From contig JAHDIK010000004.1 in the NCBI GenBank assembly GCA_020630795.1, forward strand, positions 73,732 through 137,731: a DNA stretch of 64,000 nt, in the 5' to 3' direction. Made by a program: the position numbers and the translations under genes. Numbering within the stretch: position 1 is the first letter of the stretch; each line of letters opens with the position of its first letter. The notes under the pieces were generated by a model, which searched no databases, had not been told where the DNA came from, and saw only the letters and a program-made list of their open reading frames with translations. Origin of the DNA: Colwellia sp. GTDB taxonomy: Bacteria; Pseudomonadota; Gammaproteobacteria; Enterobacterales; Alteromonadaceae. Of the stretch, positions 45,826-53,308 are shown piece after piece.

Positions 45826-47826
45826 TTAAAATGTGTATGTAACACCCGCACTAATCGTGCGTGTAGAGGTTGGACGAGGATCGAATAAACGGGCTGCATC
45901 AGCGTGTTCACTCTCATGTTCGTCAAATAAATTATTCAGGTTGAGTCGCCAAGTAAGCCCGTCAAAAATTTCTTGGTTGAAGACAAAGTTCACCGTAGTG
46001 TATTCGTTGTTTTCAACCCCTAGATAGTCGTTTGGTACAGCTTCATCAGCTTGATACACCAAGTATGTAAGCAGCTCGATATCGTAAGCATTTATGTCGT
46101 ATGAAAAGTTAACTTTAACTTGGTGGCGCGGGCGAGATGCCAGCCGTTCACCGTTTTCATCTTGACTTGTTAAGTAACTGTAGTTGAACTGAATTTTGCT
46201 CTGTTCAAAGGTAAGACCCGACGTAACATTAAAACCATGAATTAACGCAGACCGTCTGTTTTTATATTCAAAAATAGATAAATTCGCTTCTTCTGATTTA
46301 TCAACATTTTGTACTGATTCTATAAAATCTTCGGTGTCCGAATAATGCGCATTAAATTCGAAGTGCATGTCGGCATCGATTGCTGATACGCTTTTATTAA
46401 TACGTAAACTCGAGTTAATGGAGTTTGCGGTTTCCGGCGTTAACTGTTCATTACCCAAGACCATGTAACCAAGGTTACTATGGTCAAATACATAAAAGCG
46501 CTCTTTTAAGTTAGGTACGCGGTAACTTTGCCCTGCCCCAAGTCGCCACTGTAAATTTGTATTGTTTACGTCGAAATTAAGCATTCCACTTAATCTAAAC
46601 GCATGGTGCCAGCCAAAATCTGAGTCATGCTGCACCCGAACACCCGACAACACTTGATAACTTGGCTTTATCCAGTTTGCTTGAACAAAGCCTTCTGCGC
46701 TTTCTCTTGATTGATCATCAATCTCAACTGATTGGCTACCCGGTTTAATTTGGTTTAGTTCATCAGCATGTAGTACACCGCCAGCAACAACTTCAATATC
46801 TGAAACCTGCCAAACATTTTGCCCTGTTAATTCAGCCAACTTAATATCAATATCGCGTAAGCTGTTTGACTGTCCGCTTGTTTCTTCGTGAGTGATATAC
46901 CGAGCATTTATTTGCCACGGTTCTTTACTTTGTTTTTGAGCTAAACCTAAATCGAGTTGATGTTTGTTAACGCTGGTTTGATAAAAAATTACACTCGTTT
47001 GCCCTGGCACACTGCTGGTATCACGCAGTTTAACTTCATCTAACAATTGATAAGAAATACTCGGCGTAAGCTCTGAATTGTCATTTTGAGAAGATACATT
47101 AAAAAATGTTTTTTCAACAACAGGTGAATCTTGACTAACAGAGTCCGAATTATAATCAAACCCTTCATCTTTAATGTGAACAACGTTTAAAGACGTATTC
47201 CAGCCAAACAATTCTTTAGCGGCGGCAATTTTTAGCGTTTGGTTAATGTCGCTACTGTTTATTCTATTCTCTTTCGCGTATTGACTAATATCGTACGATA
47301 ACTTTAGACGTTCATCGTTTGAACTATTCGTAATAATGTTAATAACACCGCCCATTGCGGAGCTACCATACATTACTGACGCAGCACCTCGAATAACTTC
47401 TATTTGCTGAATATCTACTGCCGCTATTTGATCTAAATCGGTTGATGACCCCGTTGGAGACACAACGGGCTGCCCATTGATTAATACAAGTACATGATCA
47501 CCATCAAATCCCTGCATTTGAATGTTATAGCCATCTTTCACACTTCGGGTAACAACTACACCCGGTATAAAGTTTAAAGCCTGAGCTAACGTACCTTGGC
47601 TCACTTTAGTTAGTGCATCACCGCTAATTACCGTAACGGCAACCGGAGAGTCATTCAAAAACTTGGCTGTACGCGTACCTGTTACAACAATGGTTTCAGT
47701 TTGAGACATATCAGCAGATGCATTCAAACGCTGGTGAGCATCATCTTTTTTATCTTCTACGATATTGGCAAAAGCACTACAACTGAGTAACGACATTGCG
47801 CTGATAAAAGCGACTTTATTATTCAT
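45826..47826 (-). CDS. hmuR: TonB-dependent heme receptor, HmuR-like
   Basis: 666 residues: signal peptide (about 1-20), TonB box ETIVVTGTRTAKF, plug (about 55-175, YNIQMQGFDGDHVLVLINGQPV, RGAASVMYGSSAMGGVINIIT), barrel ending SAGVTYTF. The segment YRVPNLKERFYVFDHSNLGYMVLGNEQLTPE corresponds to the FRAP-NPxL heme-receptor region, with a His between. It lies 26 bases upstream of the HmuY-like gene. Confidence 0.87.
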   Translation of the reverse strand: MNNKVAFISAMSLLSCSAFANIVEDKKDDAHQRLNASADMSQTETIVVTGTRTAKFLNDSPVAVTVISGDALTKVSQGTLAQALNFIPGVVVTRSVKDGYNIQMQGFDGDHVLVLINGQPVVSPTGSSTDLDQIAAVDIQQIEVIRGAASVMYGSSAMGGVINIITNSSNDERLKLSYDISQYAKENRINSSDINQTLKIAAAKELFGWNTSLNVVHIKDEGFDYNSDSVSQDSPVVEKTFFNVSSQNDNSELTPSISYQLLDEVKLRDTSSVPGQTSVIFYQTSVNKHQLDLGLAQKQSKEPWQINARYITHEETSGQSNSLRDIDIKLAELTGQNVWQVSDIEVVAGGVLHADELNQIKPGSQSVEIDDQSRESAEGFVQANWIKPSYQVLSGVRVQHDSDFGWHHAFRLSGMLNFDVNNTNLQWRLGAGQSYRVPNLKERFYVFDHSNLGYMVLGNEQLTPETANSINSSLRINKSVSAIDADMHFEFNAHYSDTEDFIESVQNVDKSEEANLSIFEYKNRRSALIHGFNVTSGLTFEQSKIQFNYSYLTSQDENGERLASRPRHQVKVNFSYDINAYDIELLTYLVYQADEAVPNDYLGVENNEYTTVNFVFNQEIFDGLTWRLNLNNLFDEHESEHADAARLFDPRPTSTRTISAGVTYTF

Positions 47827-47922
47827 GGAAAAACTCTACAAAACTAATCAAATAAAAATACAAACAATAGTTATTTCTATTTAATTAAAAAATAAAAAAC
47901 GACAATTGAAATTAAAAGATGG

Positions 47923-48222
47923 TTATTGCTTAATAACCATAAGCACCTTCCCTAGAATCTGGTTTTTATCAACAGGCCCAATTCTTTCTACCGAAAGACT
48001 CGAAGCATTCTCTCCTTTGCTCCAAATAAAGCCGTACCTGTCTATCAGGGCAACAGTTTTAATAATAAGCCCTAACTTTTCATGGTTAATCAACACCGTT
48101 TCATCTGGCTTTACACGCCAAAAATTTAGCCATTGATTTATTAAAATATAACTATGCTGAGGAATTTTAGGGAACATACTATGCCCTTTTACCTTCAATA
48201 TTTTAAAACCTAGAATAGTCAT
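47923..48222 (-). CDS. S26 signal-peptidase-like protease, Ni-SOD maturation (SodX) type
   Basis: 99 residues from the ATG at 48222, which has AGGTG upstream and lies 4 bases after the sodN-like stop; a longer overlapping frame is less likely. Catalytic Ser in KGHSMFPKI (about residue 15) and Lys in GLIIKTVALIDRYG (about 55) fit the S26 Ser/Lys dyad. Members next to sodN cleave the SOD propeptide to expose the nickel-binding His1. Here the neighbouring SOD-like protein lacks that His, so its substrate is uncertain. Confidence 0.8.
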   Translation of the reverse strand: MTILGFKILKVKGHSMFPKIPQHSYILINQWLNFWRVKPDETVLINHEKLGLIIKTVALIDRYGFIWSKGENASSLSVERIGPVDKNQILGKVLMVIKQ

Positions 48223-48226
48223 ATAC

Positions 48227-48715
48227 TTAGCACCTAATACAAAGGCTATGATTAATAGGTGATGAGCATTTCGCAAAATAGGTTTTAACGCCTTTTGACT
48301 GCCAATATATTTCCACTAATTTATTAACAACCGACAGTAGCTGACGAGACAACTTTCTGTCGATTAGATGGCTGTTTAGCTCAGCATCAATAAAGGTTTC
48401 GCTGAGTAGTTCGTCAACGCTCACGACTTGCTCCCTTGGAAGCGCACTATTAAGGTGCTTCCAAAGCAGTACAAATTCATGCTTTATTTTTTTACAGTTA
48501 TCTAATTTTTCGTTTAACAACTGTATGTAATTCTTTTGTTCTTCTGCGGTTAAATACGCCTTATTTTGTAATTCTTTTATTGAGTCAGTACTGCGTATCA
48601 TAGTTAATACCGCTAATTGCATCGATAATGGATCGTATGATTTGTAATTAGTTTTTGCTGAAACAGTGATAAAACTTATTTTTTTATCTAAAATATTCAA
48701 TAATTTATAAAACAT
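48227..48715 (-). CDS. Ni-superoxide dismutase homologue without the nickel hook
   Basis: 162 residues with a strong AAGGAG before the ATG. It follows the Sod_Ni pattern: an N-terminal propeptide-like stretch, SYDPLSMQLAVLTMIRS, then a helical bundle with EFVLLWKHL (usual ELLILWTDYF) and LVEIYWQSKG (usual IFWESKG). Where active enzymes have HCDxPCGVYDP, this has AKTNYKSYDP, so His1, Cys2 and Cys6 are all missing. A C-terminal extension adds three Cys (AKCSSPINHSLCIRC). The reading frame is intact. It is probably not a Ni-SOD in the usual sense. Confidence 0.75.
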   Translation of the reverse strand: MFYKLLNILDKKISFITVSAKTNYKSYDPLSMQLAVLTMIRSTDSIKELQNKAYLTAEEQKNYIQLLNEKLDNCKKIKHEFVLLWKHLNSALPREQVVSVDELLSETFIDAELNSHLIDRKLSRQLLSVVNKLVEIYWQSKGVKTYFAKCSSPINHSLCIRC

Positions 48716-48771
48716 ATCTTTCTCCTTTTATTCAATTAATGTAATCAACAGTGTATTCAAAACACAGTAAA

Positions 48772-49230
48772 CTAATGCACAACCTCTTGGTTACTTTGTA
48801 AATTCATTTCAAACTCTTTAATGCTTTGCTGGCAATCTTCACAAATAGGGTGTCTTTTGGTGTACATCAAAATAGGCGGAAATGTTAACTTTAACGCATT
48901 AATAGCAATAGCTATTACACTTTCAGGGGCTTCGCTACTTTGACTTAAACTCAACATTCTATTGTGAGGAATAAGTAAATGTTGCAAACCTGCTTGACTA
49001 TTACCCTGTTGTTCGTAAAGCGTAGCCAAATTATGTAACGAAGAAATCCACGCCATGAGTAAATTTACATTCGACGTATCTGACGACCATAAATAATCAA
49101 GCTGGTACTCAGCCTCTTTATAGTAATACTCTGCTTGCAACCAATTTTGCTGTTCATAACACTCATTGCCATGAGTTAATAATCTTTGCCATTTAAATGG
49201 CGTTGACTGCACAACACTCGTTGAAGACAT
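48772..49230 (-). CDS. TPR-like small protein, first gene of the hmu-like operon
   Basis: 152 residues, no signal peptide. A TPR-like helical pair (LTHGNECYEQQNWLQAEYYYKEAEYQLDYLW, then WISSLHNLATLYEQQGNSQAGLQHLL) is followed by a CxxC-type pair in HPICEDCQQSIKEF. It stands between the Fur box and the Ni-SOD-like gene. The role is unknown; a chaperone or adaptor for one of the operon products is possible. I do not recognise a named family with certainty. Confidence 0.65.
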   Translation of the reverse strand: MSSTSVVQSTPFKWQRLLTHGNECYEQQNWLQAEYYYKEAEYQLDYLWSSDTSNVNLLMAWISSLHNLATLYEQQGNSQAGLQHLLIPHNRMLSLSQSSEAPESVIAIAINALKLTFPPILMYTKRHPICEDCQQSIKEFEMNLQSNQEVVH

Positions 49231-49271
49231 ATTCAGTTCCTTTTAAGTTTACTTACTTCGAAACAACAATC

Positions 49272-49292
49272 AAATGATAATCGTTATCATTT
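49272..49292. promoter_or_regulatory. Fur box heading the hmu-like operon
   Basis: AATGATAATCGTTATCATT (49273-49291) matches the 7-1-7 Fur consensus at 17 of 18 fixed positions. It is 42 bases upstream of the first gene, so iron-dependent repression of the operon from 49230 to 39420 is expected. Confidence 0.88.
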
Positions 49293-49425
49293 AGATTTAC
49301 AATAGGAGTTTTAATTATTTCGCACAAAAGTTTATTTAACGCTTAAACAAACTTGATGTAAGCACTCAACAGATAAGATTACGTAAGGAAAAAATGAGAA
49401 AAGAAATATGTTGTTAATAAAAAAT

Positions 49426-49447
49426 TAAGGCCTTAACCAAGGCCTTA
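49426..49447 (-). terminator. Terminator after the DUF6768-type gene
   Basis: TAAGGCCT / AGGCCTTA stem with a 6-base loop, followed on the minus strand by AATTTTTT. It isolates the sigma-factor pair from the Fur-controlled operon. Confidence 0.8.
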
Positions 49448-49487
49448 TTGTTTTATAAAGTTAATGTGTAGGTGTTAAACGTCAGGA

Positions 49488-49856
49488 TTATTTATGATTG
49501 TTAGTATTTATTGCTATTTCAATGCGCTTTAATTCTCGCATCGTTGATTGACGGTTCATTTCCATAAAAGTCCACATTTTAAGTGAAACTTGGGCAACTA
49601 AGGCAATAATAAGCACCACAGCCCAATGTAATTTATGCGTTATAGTTGATTCAACAAAAAAGAACTCATACCCTGCCCATACAATAAAGCCAGTAACAAC
49701 GAGTGCGATAATAGACACAAGAATAACCCAGCCACCTAATGCGCCTTTGTATGCATTGGCCAGCATGGTAAATATGCCGTCTTGTTGAACCAGTATTTGG
49801 TCTAATTGTTTTGCTTCAGATTCAAGTTCTTCTTTAATTTTTTTGTCTATGTCCAT
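49488..49856 (-). CDS. DUF6768-type membrane protein, ECF sigma partner
   Basis: 122 residues from the ATG at 49856 with AAAGGTG upstream. Charged N-terminus (MDIDKKIKEELESEAKQLDQI), a possible amphipathic segment, two helices (about 40-63 and 75-98) and the C-terminal pattern KMWTFMEMNRQSTMRELKRIEIAI. It begins 25 bases after the sigma factor stop. It could act as an anti-sigma factor, though no zinc-binding HxxxCxxC motif is present; the family name is from memory. Confidence 0.68.
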   Translation of the reverse strand: MDIDKKIKEELESEAKQLDQILVQQDGIFTMLANAYKGALGGWVILVSIIALVVTGFIVWAGYEFFFVESTITHKLHWAVVLIIALVAQVSLKMWTFMEMNRQSTMRELKRIEIAINTNNHK

Positions 49857-49881
49857 GATATTCACCTTTCTATGGTTAATT

Positions 49882-50412
49882 TTACTGTTTCGTGTCAAGC
49901 AACTTGCTTTTCAGTGTTTTTCTGGCCCGATTGAGTCTAGATTTTATGGTGCCTACAGGTACTGATAGCACGTTACTAATTTCTAAAATGCTCATTTTTT
50001 CTAAATAAAATAAGTGGATCGCTTGTTTATCAATATCTTCTAGCTGCTCAATAAAAGCACCTAATTCACTTTGTTTCTGCACGAAGGTATGTGATGTTGC
50101 AGGTTCATCAATATCCTCTAACGATACACTTTCTTTCAATTGCTTTTGTTTGCGCAACAAATCTAGAGATTGCCAACGTATAAGCTGAAACAACCAACTT
50201 TTAAATGCTCTTGGATCATTAAGTTTAGAGACATTTTTCGCCACTTTAATCCAGCTATTTTGCGCAGCTTCTTGAGCTAATTGAGCGTCGTTCAATATTT
50301 TAAAAGCGTAGCGAACTGCACTTTGTTGAAACAAACTAAATAACTGCTCAAAGGCTTTGTCTTCGCCCATTTTGGCATTAATAACAAGAAAATCTATTTG
50401 TGCTTGATTCAT
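49882..50412 (-). CDS. ECF RNA polymerase sigma factor
   Basis: 176 residues: region 2 (AFEQLFSLFQQSAVRYAFKILNDAQLAQEAAQNSWIKVAKNVSKLNDPRAFKSWLFQLIRWQSLDLLRKQK) and region 4 (IHLFYLEKMSILEISNVLSVPVGTIKSRLNRARKTLKSKL). It pairs with the following membrane protein. Targets are unknown; the secreted repeat protein and lipoprotein upstream are candidates by proximity only. Confidence 0.93.
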   Translation of the reverse strand: MNQAQIDFLVINAKMGEDKAFEQLFSLFQQSAVRYAFKILNDAQLAQEAAQNSWIKVAKNVSKLNDPRAFKSWLFQLIRWQSLDLLRKQKQLKESVSLEDIDEPATSHTFVQKQSELGAFIEQLEDIDKQAIHLFYLEKMSILEISNVLSVPVGTIKSRLNRARKTLKSKLLDTKQ

Positions 50413-50477
50413 ATCTTTAACGATTAATTAAGGTATTAACTAGACGTAGTGGATGAATGAAAGGTTCATAAGGAAAT

Positions 50478-50511
50478 AAAAAAGCCTAACAAAATTTGTT
50501 AGGCTTTTTTA
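50478..50511. terminator. Strong bidirectional terminator
   Basis: AAAAAAGCCTAACAAA / TTTGTTAGGCTTTTTT, about 16 bp with A- and T-tracts on both sides, immediately downstream of the lipoprotein gene on the minus strand. Confidence 0.9.
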
Positions 50512-50530
50512 TGAAAAGTGTAAAACATCA

Positions 50531-51025
50531 CTATAAAGGTAGGTTAGAAATCCACAATACCCACGATGCCCAATCTTGATTATTGTATGCATATGGTTGA
50601 TATAACACTGCAACATTGCCTGAACGAGCAATATTTAAATAACTATCAGGAATGCCTACTGTCCATCTTCTCTTTGCACTTGCGCTACCTGCGTCTTCAT
50701 ATACATTTGAAAATAACATTTTTCCATGAAACTTTTCGTTTCCTACAGTTACAGTTACTTCTTGAACGTAATCTGAATAACTTTTGTGGCTATAAAGTGA
50801 AATATGTTTTTGTACTGTTTTAACTTTAGGTAAAGGAGCATCTTCAATAGCTTCAGTAAATGGAGGTGTAAATGTTTGACCTGATTGAAGTTTCCATGAG
50901 CCATCTTCAGCCTCAATAGTTACATTACTATTTGTTAAGCTTGCATATTTAGGGGTCATCGTTGAGTGGCTAGAACAACCAGCCAGTGTTAATGCAATAC
51001 ATGCTATAAATAGTTTAAATTTCAT
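50531..51025 (-). CDS. Hypothetical lipoprotein
   Basis: 164 residues with signal and lipobox LTLAGCSS (Cys about 17). The mature part has no recognised domain: EDGSWKLQSGQTFTPPF, a Tyr/Ser-rich middle and a Trp-rich end (QDWASWVLWISNLPL). It lies 15 bases downstream of the repeat-protein gene, so the two are likely co-expressed. Confidence 0.72.
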   Translation of the reverse strand: MKFKLFIACIALTLAGCSSHSTMTPKYASLTNSNVTIEAEDGSWKLQSGQTFTPPFTEAIEDAPLPKVKTVQKHISLYSHKSYSDYVQEVTVTVGNEKFHGKMLFSNVYEDAGSASAKRRWTVGIPDSYLNIARSGNVAVLYQPYAYNNQDWASWVLWISNLPL

Positions 51026-51040
51026 AATTTCGCCTTAGTT

Positions 51041-51730
51041 TTAATATTTAATAAAAGTATAACCATCAAAAAATTTTATGTCAGATTTTCGTGGGTTAGT
51101 AATCTCAAACTCACCGTTATTGTTAACTTTACACGATAAAGCGTAACTATGCCCACCTAAACGCGTACCATCTCCTGCTCCACCTAGACGAGCATCATCG
51201 CCGGCACCACCTAAGCGAGTACCATCACCAGCGCCACCTAAACGAGCGTCATCGCCGGCACCACCCAAACGAGTACCATCACCAGCACCACCTAGGCGAG
51301 CATCATCGCCGGCACCACCTAGGCGAGTATCATCGCCGGCACCACCTAAACGAGCACCATCACCAGCACCACCTATACGAGTATCATCACCAGCGCCACC
51401 TAAACGAGTATCATCACCAGCGCCACCTAAACGAGCATCATCACCAGCACCACCTAAACGCGTACCATCACCAGCGCCACCTAAACGCGTACCATCACCA
51501 GCGCCACCCAAGCGGGCTACTTCTATGCACTCACCGCACTTATAAACACTTTGATTGTCGAGTAGAAATACATTATTAAATTTTTTATCTTTCAATACAT
51601 CTAACAAAAAATTATCTGCATACGATTGAGGAAGCTTAGTTAACAGTTCACATTCTTGTGATGCACTGGCTACCGGAGTCATTAATACAATTAAATAACA
51701 CAATACTCTGGTTTTTATACGTACCAACAT
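51041..51730 (-). CDS. Secreted protein with RTX-like nonapeptide repeats
   Basis: 229 residues from the ATG at 51730, preceded by GGGAG. A Sec signal (about 1-22, ..PVASASQE), a short domain with a CxxC (SVYKCGECIEV, about 62-72), then about 13.5 repeats of nine residues, RLGGAGD(D/G)(T/A), and a 33-residue C-terminal tail with one Cys. The register GGAGDDTRL resembles the RTX consensus GGxGxDxUx, but the hydrophobic position 8 is Arg, and the Asp at position 6 is Gly in about half the units. Calcium-dependent beta-roll folding is therefore uncertain. Confidence 0.8.
   Translation of the reverse strand: MLVRIKTRVLCYLIVLMTPVASASQECELLTKLPQSYADNFLLDVLKDKKFNNVFLLDNQSVYKCGECIEVARLGGAGDGTRLGGAGDGTRLGGAGDDARLGGAGDDTRLGGAGDDTRIGGAGDGARLGGAGDDTRLGGAGDDARLGGAGDGTRLGGAGDDARLGGAGDGTRLGGAGDDARLGGAGDGTRLGGHSYALSCKVNNNGEFEITNPRKSDIKFFDGYTFIKY
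51152..51517 (-). repeat. 27-bp tandem repeat, about 13.5 copies
   Basis: Coding repeat inside the secreted protein gene. Units differ mainly at third positions and at the two variable codons (GAT/GGT and ACT or ACG/GCT). The in-frame 27-bp period means copy-number change by slippage would keep the reading frame. Confidence 0.95.
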
Positions 51731-51883
51731 GGTCGCTCCCTTTAGATGATATACAATAAAACTGTAAACTATCCATTTTGAGTAAACAAGTGGTAAATAC
51801 GCAGTTATCACTAGAGAATGTTATAAAATCAAATGCAACCTTAATATTAACCACCCACTAGTATTAATCGTAATATCAACCTA

Positions 51884-52753
51884 TTACATAGGGTTAACTT
51901 CAAACGTTGAAAACATTGAATAAGTATCTACATCAATATGCTTTTGTGTTGATTTAACGCTATATTCAGTTTCAATAAGGTACATACCTGATTGATTCCA
52001 TTTAACATCAAACCAACCTTTTTTATTTGAAGTAACCTTTTCGATATTTCGATCATTTCTATGGCGAGTTCCTCCCTGTATAACGTCAATAGTTGATGAT
52101 TCAGTAATAGCTTTACCATTTAAATACAATTGGAACTTTGTTACTTCACCTACAAAAAGATCATTAGGATGCCCTGCTGTTCTAATTTCTAGCCCTTTAC
52201 CAAAGTATTGCTGTTTACTCATGCCGTTTCTACTAACAAAAGTATCTAAAGTTGGTAGATAGCGAACACGTTCTACATTACTAACACCTGCAGGCACTTT
52301 TGCGTCAGCGCTTGTTTTAAACACATTTTTACCAAATGCCTTTCCATGCGAGTTGTCTTTATTGTTGTATGTAGTAAAAAAAACAGGATCTTGTTTTAAT
52401 CGAATATAGTGTGTACCCGATTGTTCTAAAGAGATTTTTCCCACAGCTTTTACGTTGAAATTGATAAAAGGTATATCACTTACCGTGGTTTTATCAGGAG
52501 TGATCATGGTGAGTTCTGCTGGAGTAATATAAGGATTTTTGCTGCCCTGCGATTTCATAATAAAACCATGAGTCGGTGCAAATAAATCGTTAGATATACT
52601 CATATCAACAGTAATAGTATGTGGTTTATTACCTGTTAAATTTGTATGACTTGGGAGTACCCATCTAGCGTGTGCTGACGCGGTATTTGATAAAGCTTGC
52701 ATCGCAATTAGTGCGGCAATACTTGCTGTTTTGATCATTGAAATGCGTTTCAT
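51884..52753 (-). CDS. DUF4198 exported protein
   Basis: 289 residues with a Sec signal (about 1-27) and a mature N-terminus HARWVLPSHTNL, the typical His-bearing DUF4198 beginning that could bind metal. Later segments PNDLFVGEVTKFQLYLNGKAI and GWFDVKWNQSGMYLIETEYSV match the family's beta-sandwich pattern. DUF4198 proteins are widespread in iron- and nickel-linked transport loci. It is 15 bases after the DUF2271 gene. Confidence 0.88.
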   Translation of the reverse strand: MKRISMIKTASIAALIAMQALSNTASAHARWVLPSHTNLTGNKPHTITVDMSISNDLFAPTHGFIMKSQGSKNPYITPAELTMITPDKTTVSDIPFINFNVKAVGKISLEQSGTHYIRLKQDPVFFTTYNNKDNSHGKAFGKNVFKTSADAKVPAGVSNVERVRYLPTLDTFVSRNGMSKQQYFGKGLEIRTAGHPNDLFVGEVTKFQLYLNGKAITESSTIDVIQGGTRHRNDRNIEKVTSNKKGWFDVKWNQSGMYLIETEYSVKSTQKHIDVDTYSMFSTFEVNPM

Positions 52754-52768
52754 AGAATGTCCTTTACG

Positions 52769-53302
52769 TTAATTTTGTTTAAAAACATGAATGTTGATAT
52801 CACCAAACTCTGTTTTTCCATCAATTGAATAAGTATTGTTTTGCCCAATGGTTATTTTCTTTCGCGTAAAGTCTCTACCACCCTCTTCACGAGAAGACTC
52901 TACATTTAAAAAGTACTCACCTTCAGGAACTTTTTGCTGTTTTTCATTGAGGCCATTCCAATGTAATGTAACTGTTCCTGGTCGTTTTGTAGCACCAGTA
53001 ACGCCATCAACATTAATATTAGCTCTGCCTACTTTTCTCCACCATTGGCGCAAATCTTTGTACCATTCTTGATCATCAGCCATTAATTTAATGGTGGTAA
53101 CATACTGCCTATCGAGCGTTTCTAACCACACCGCCACATAAGGTTTATGGTATGGGTTAACGTCTAGCGCAGGAATGTTAATTGTGATTTTAGCCGCTAC
53201 GTTTTGTGCGCTTTCAAACGCTTTTACCGGCAATAAACACGGCACAACACACAAAAATGAGCACAGCGATTTACGTAAGACTGTTTTAAATTTTCTTGTC
53301 AT
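52769..53302 (-). CDS. DUF2271 exported protein with flavinylation-like motif
   Basis: 177 residues; signal peptide (about 1-28), then KPYVAVWLETLDRQYVTTIKLMADDQEWYKDLRQWWRK, the family core. DGVTGATKRPG (about residues 100-110) has the TGAT form seen at FMN attachment sites, so the Thr may be modified by ApbE. It lies between PepSY and DUF4198 genes with 6- and 15-base gaps: one transcription unit. Confidence 0.87.
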   Translation of the reverse strand: MTRKFKTVLRKSLCSFLCVVPCLLPVKAFESAQNVAAKITINIPALDVNPYHKPYVAVWLETLDRQYVTTIKLMADDQEWYKDLRQWWRKVGRANINVDGVTGATKRPGTVTLHWNGLNEKQQKVPEGEYFLNVESSREEGGRDFTRKKITIGQNNTYSIDGKTEFGDINIHVFKQN

Positions 53303-53308
53303 AATGTT

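Noticed and set aside
46500..47826. Cobalamin riboswitch expected before a TonB receptor beside a CobN homologue
   Set aside because: No B12-box-like sequence or suitable leader is visible upstream; the operon has a Fur box instead.
48227..48715. Functional nickel superoxide dismutase
   Set aside because: The His and both Cys of the nickel hook are absent in an intact frame, so ordinary Ni-SOD catalysis is not expected.
51152..51517. CRISPR array
   Set aside because: The 27-bp units are head-to-tail without spacers and encode an in-frame protein repeat.
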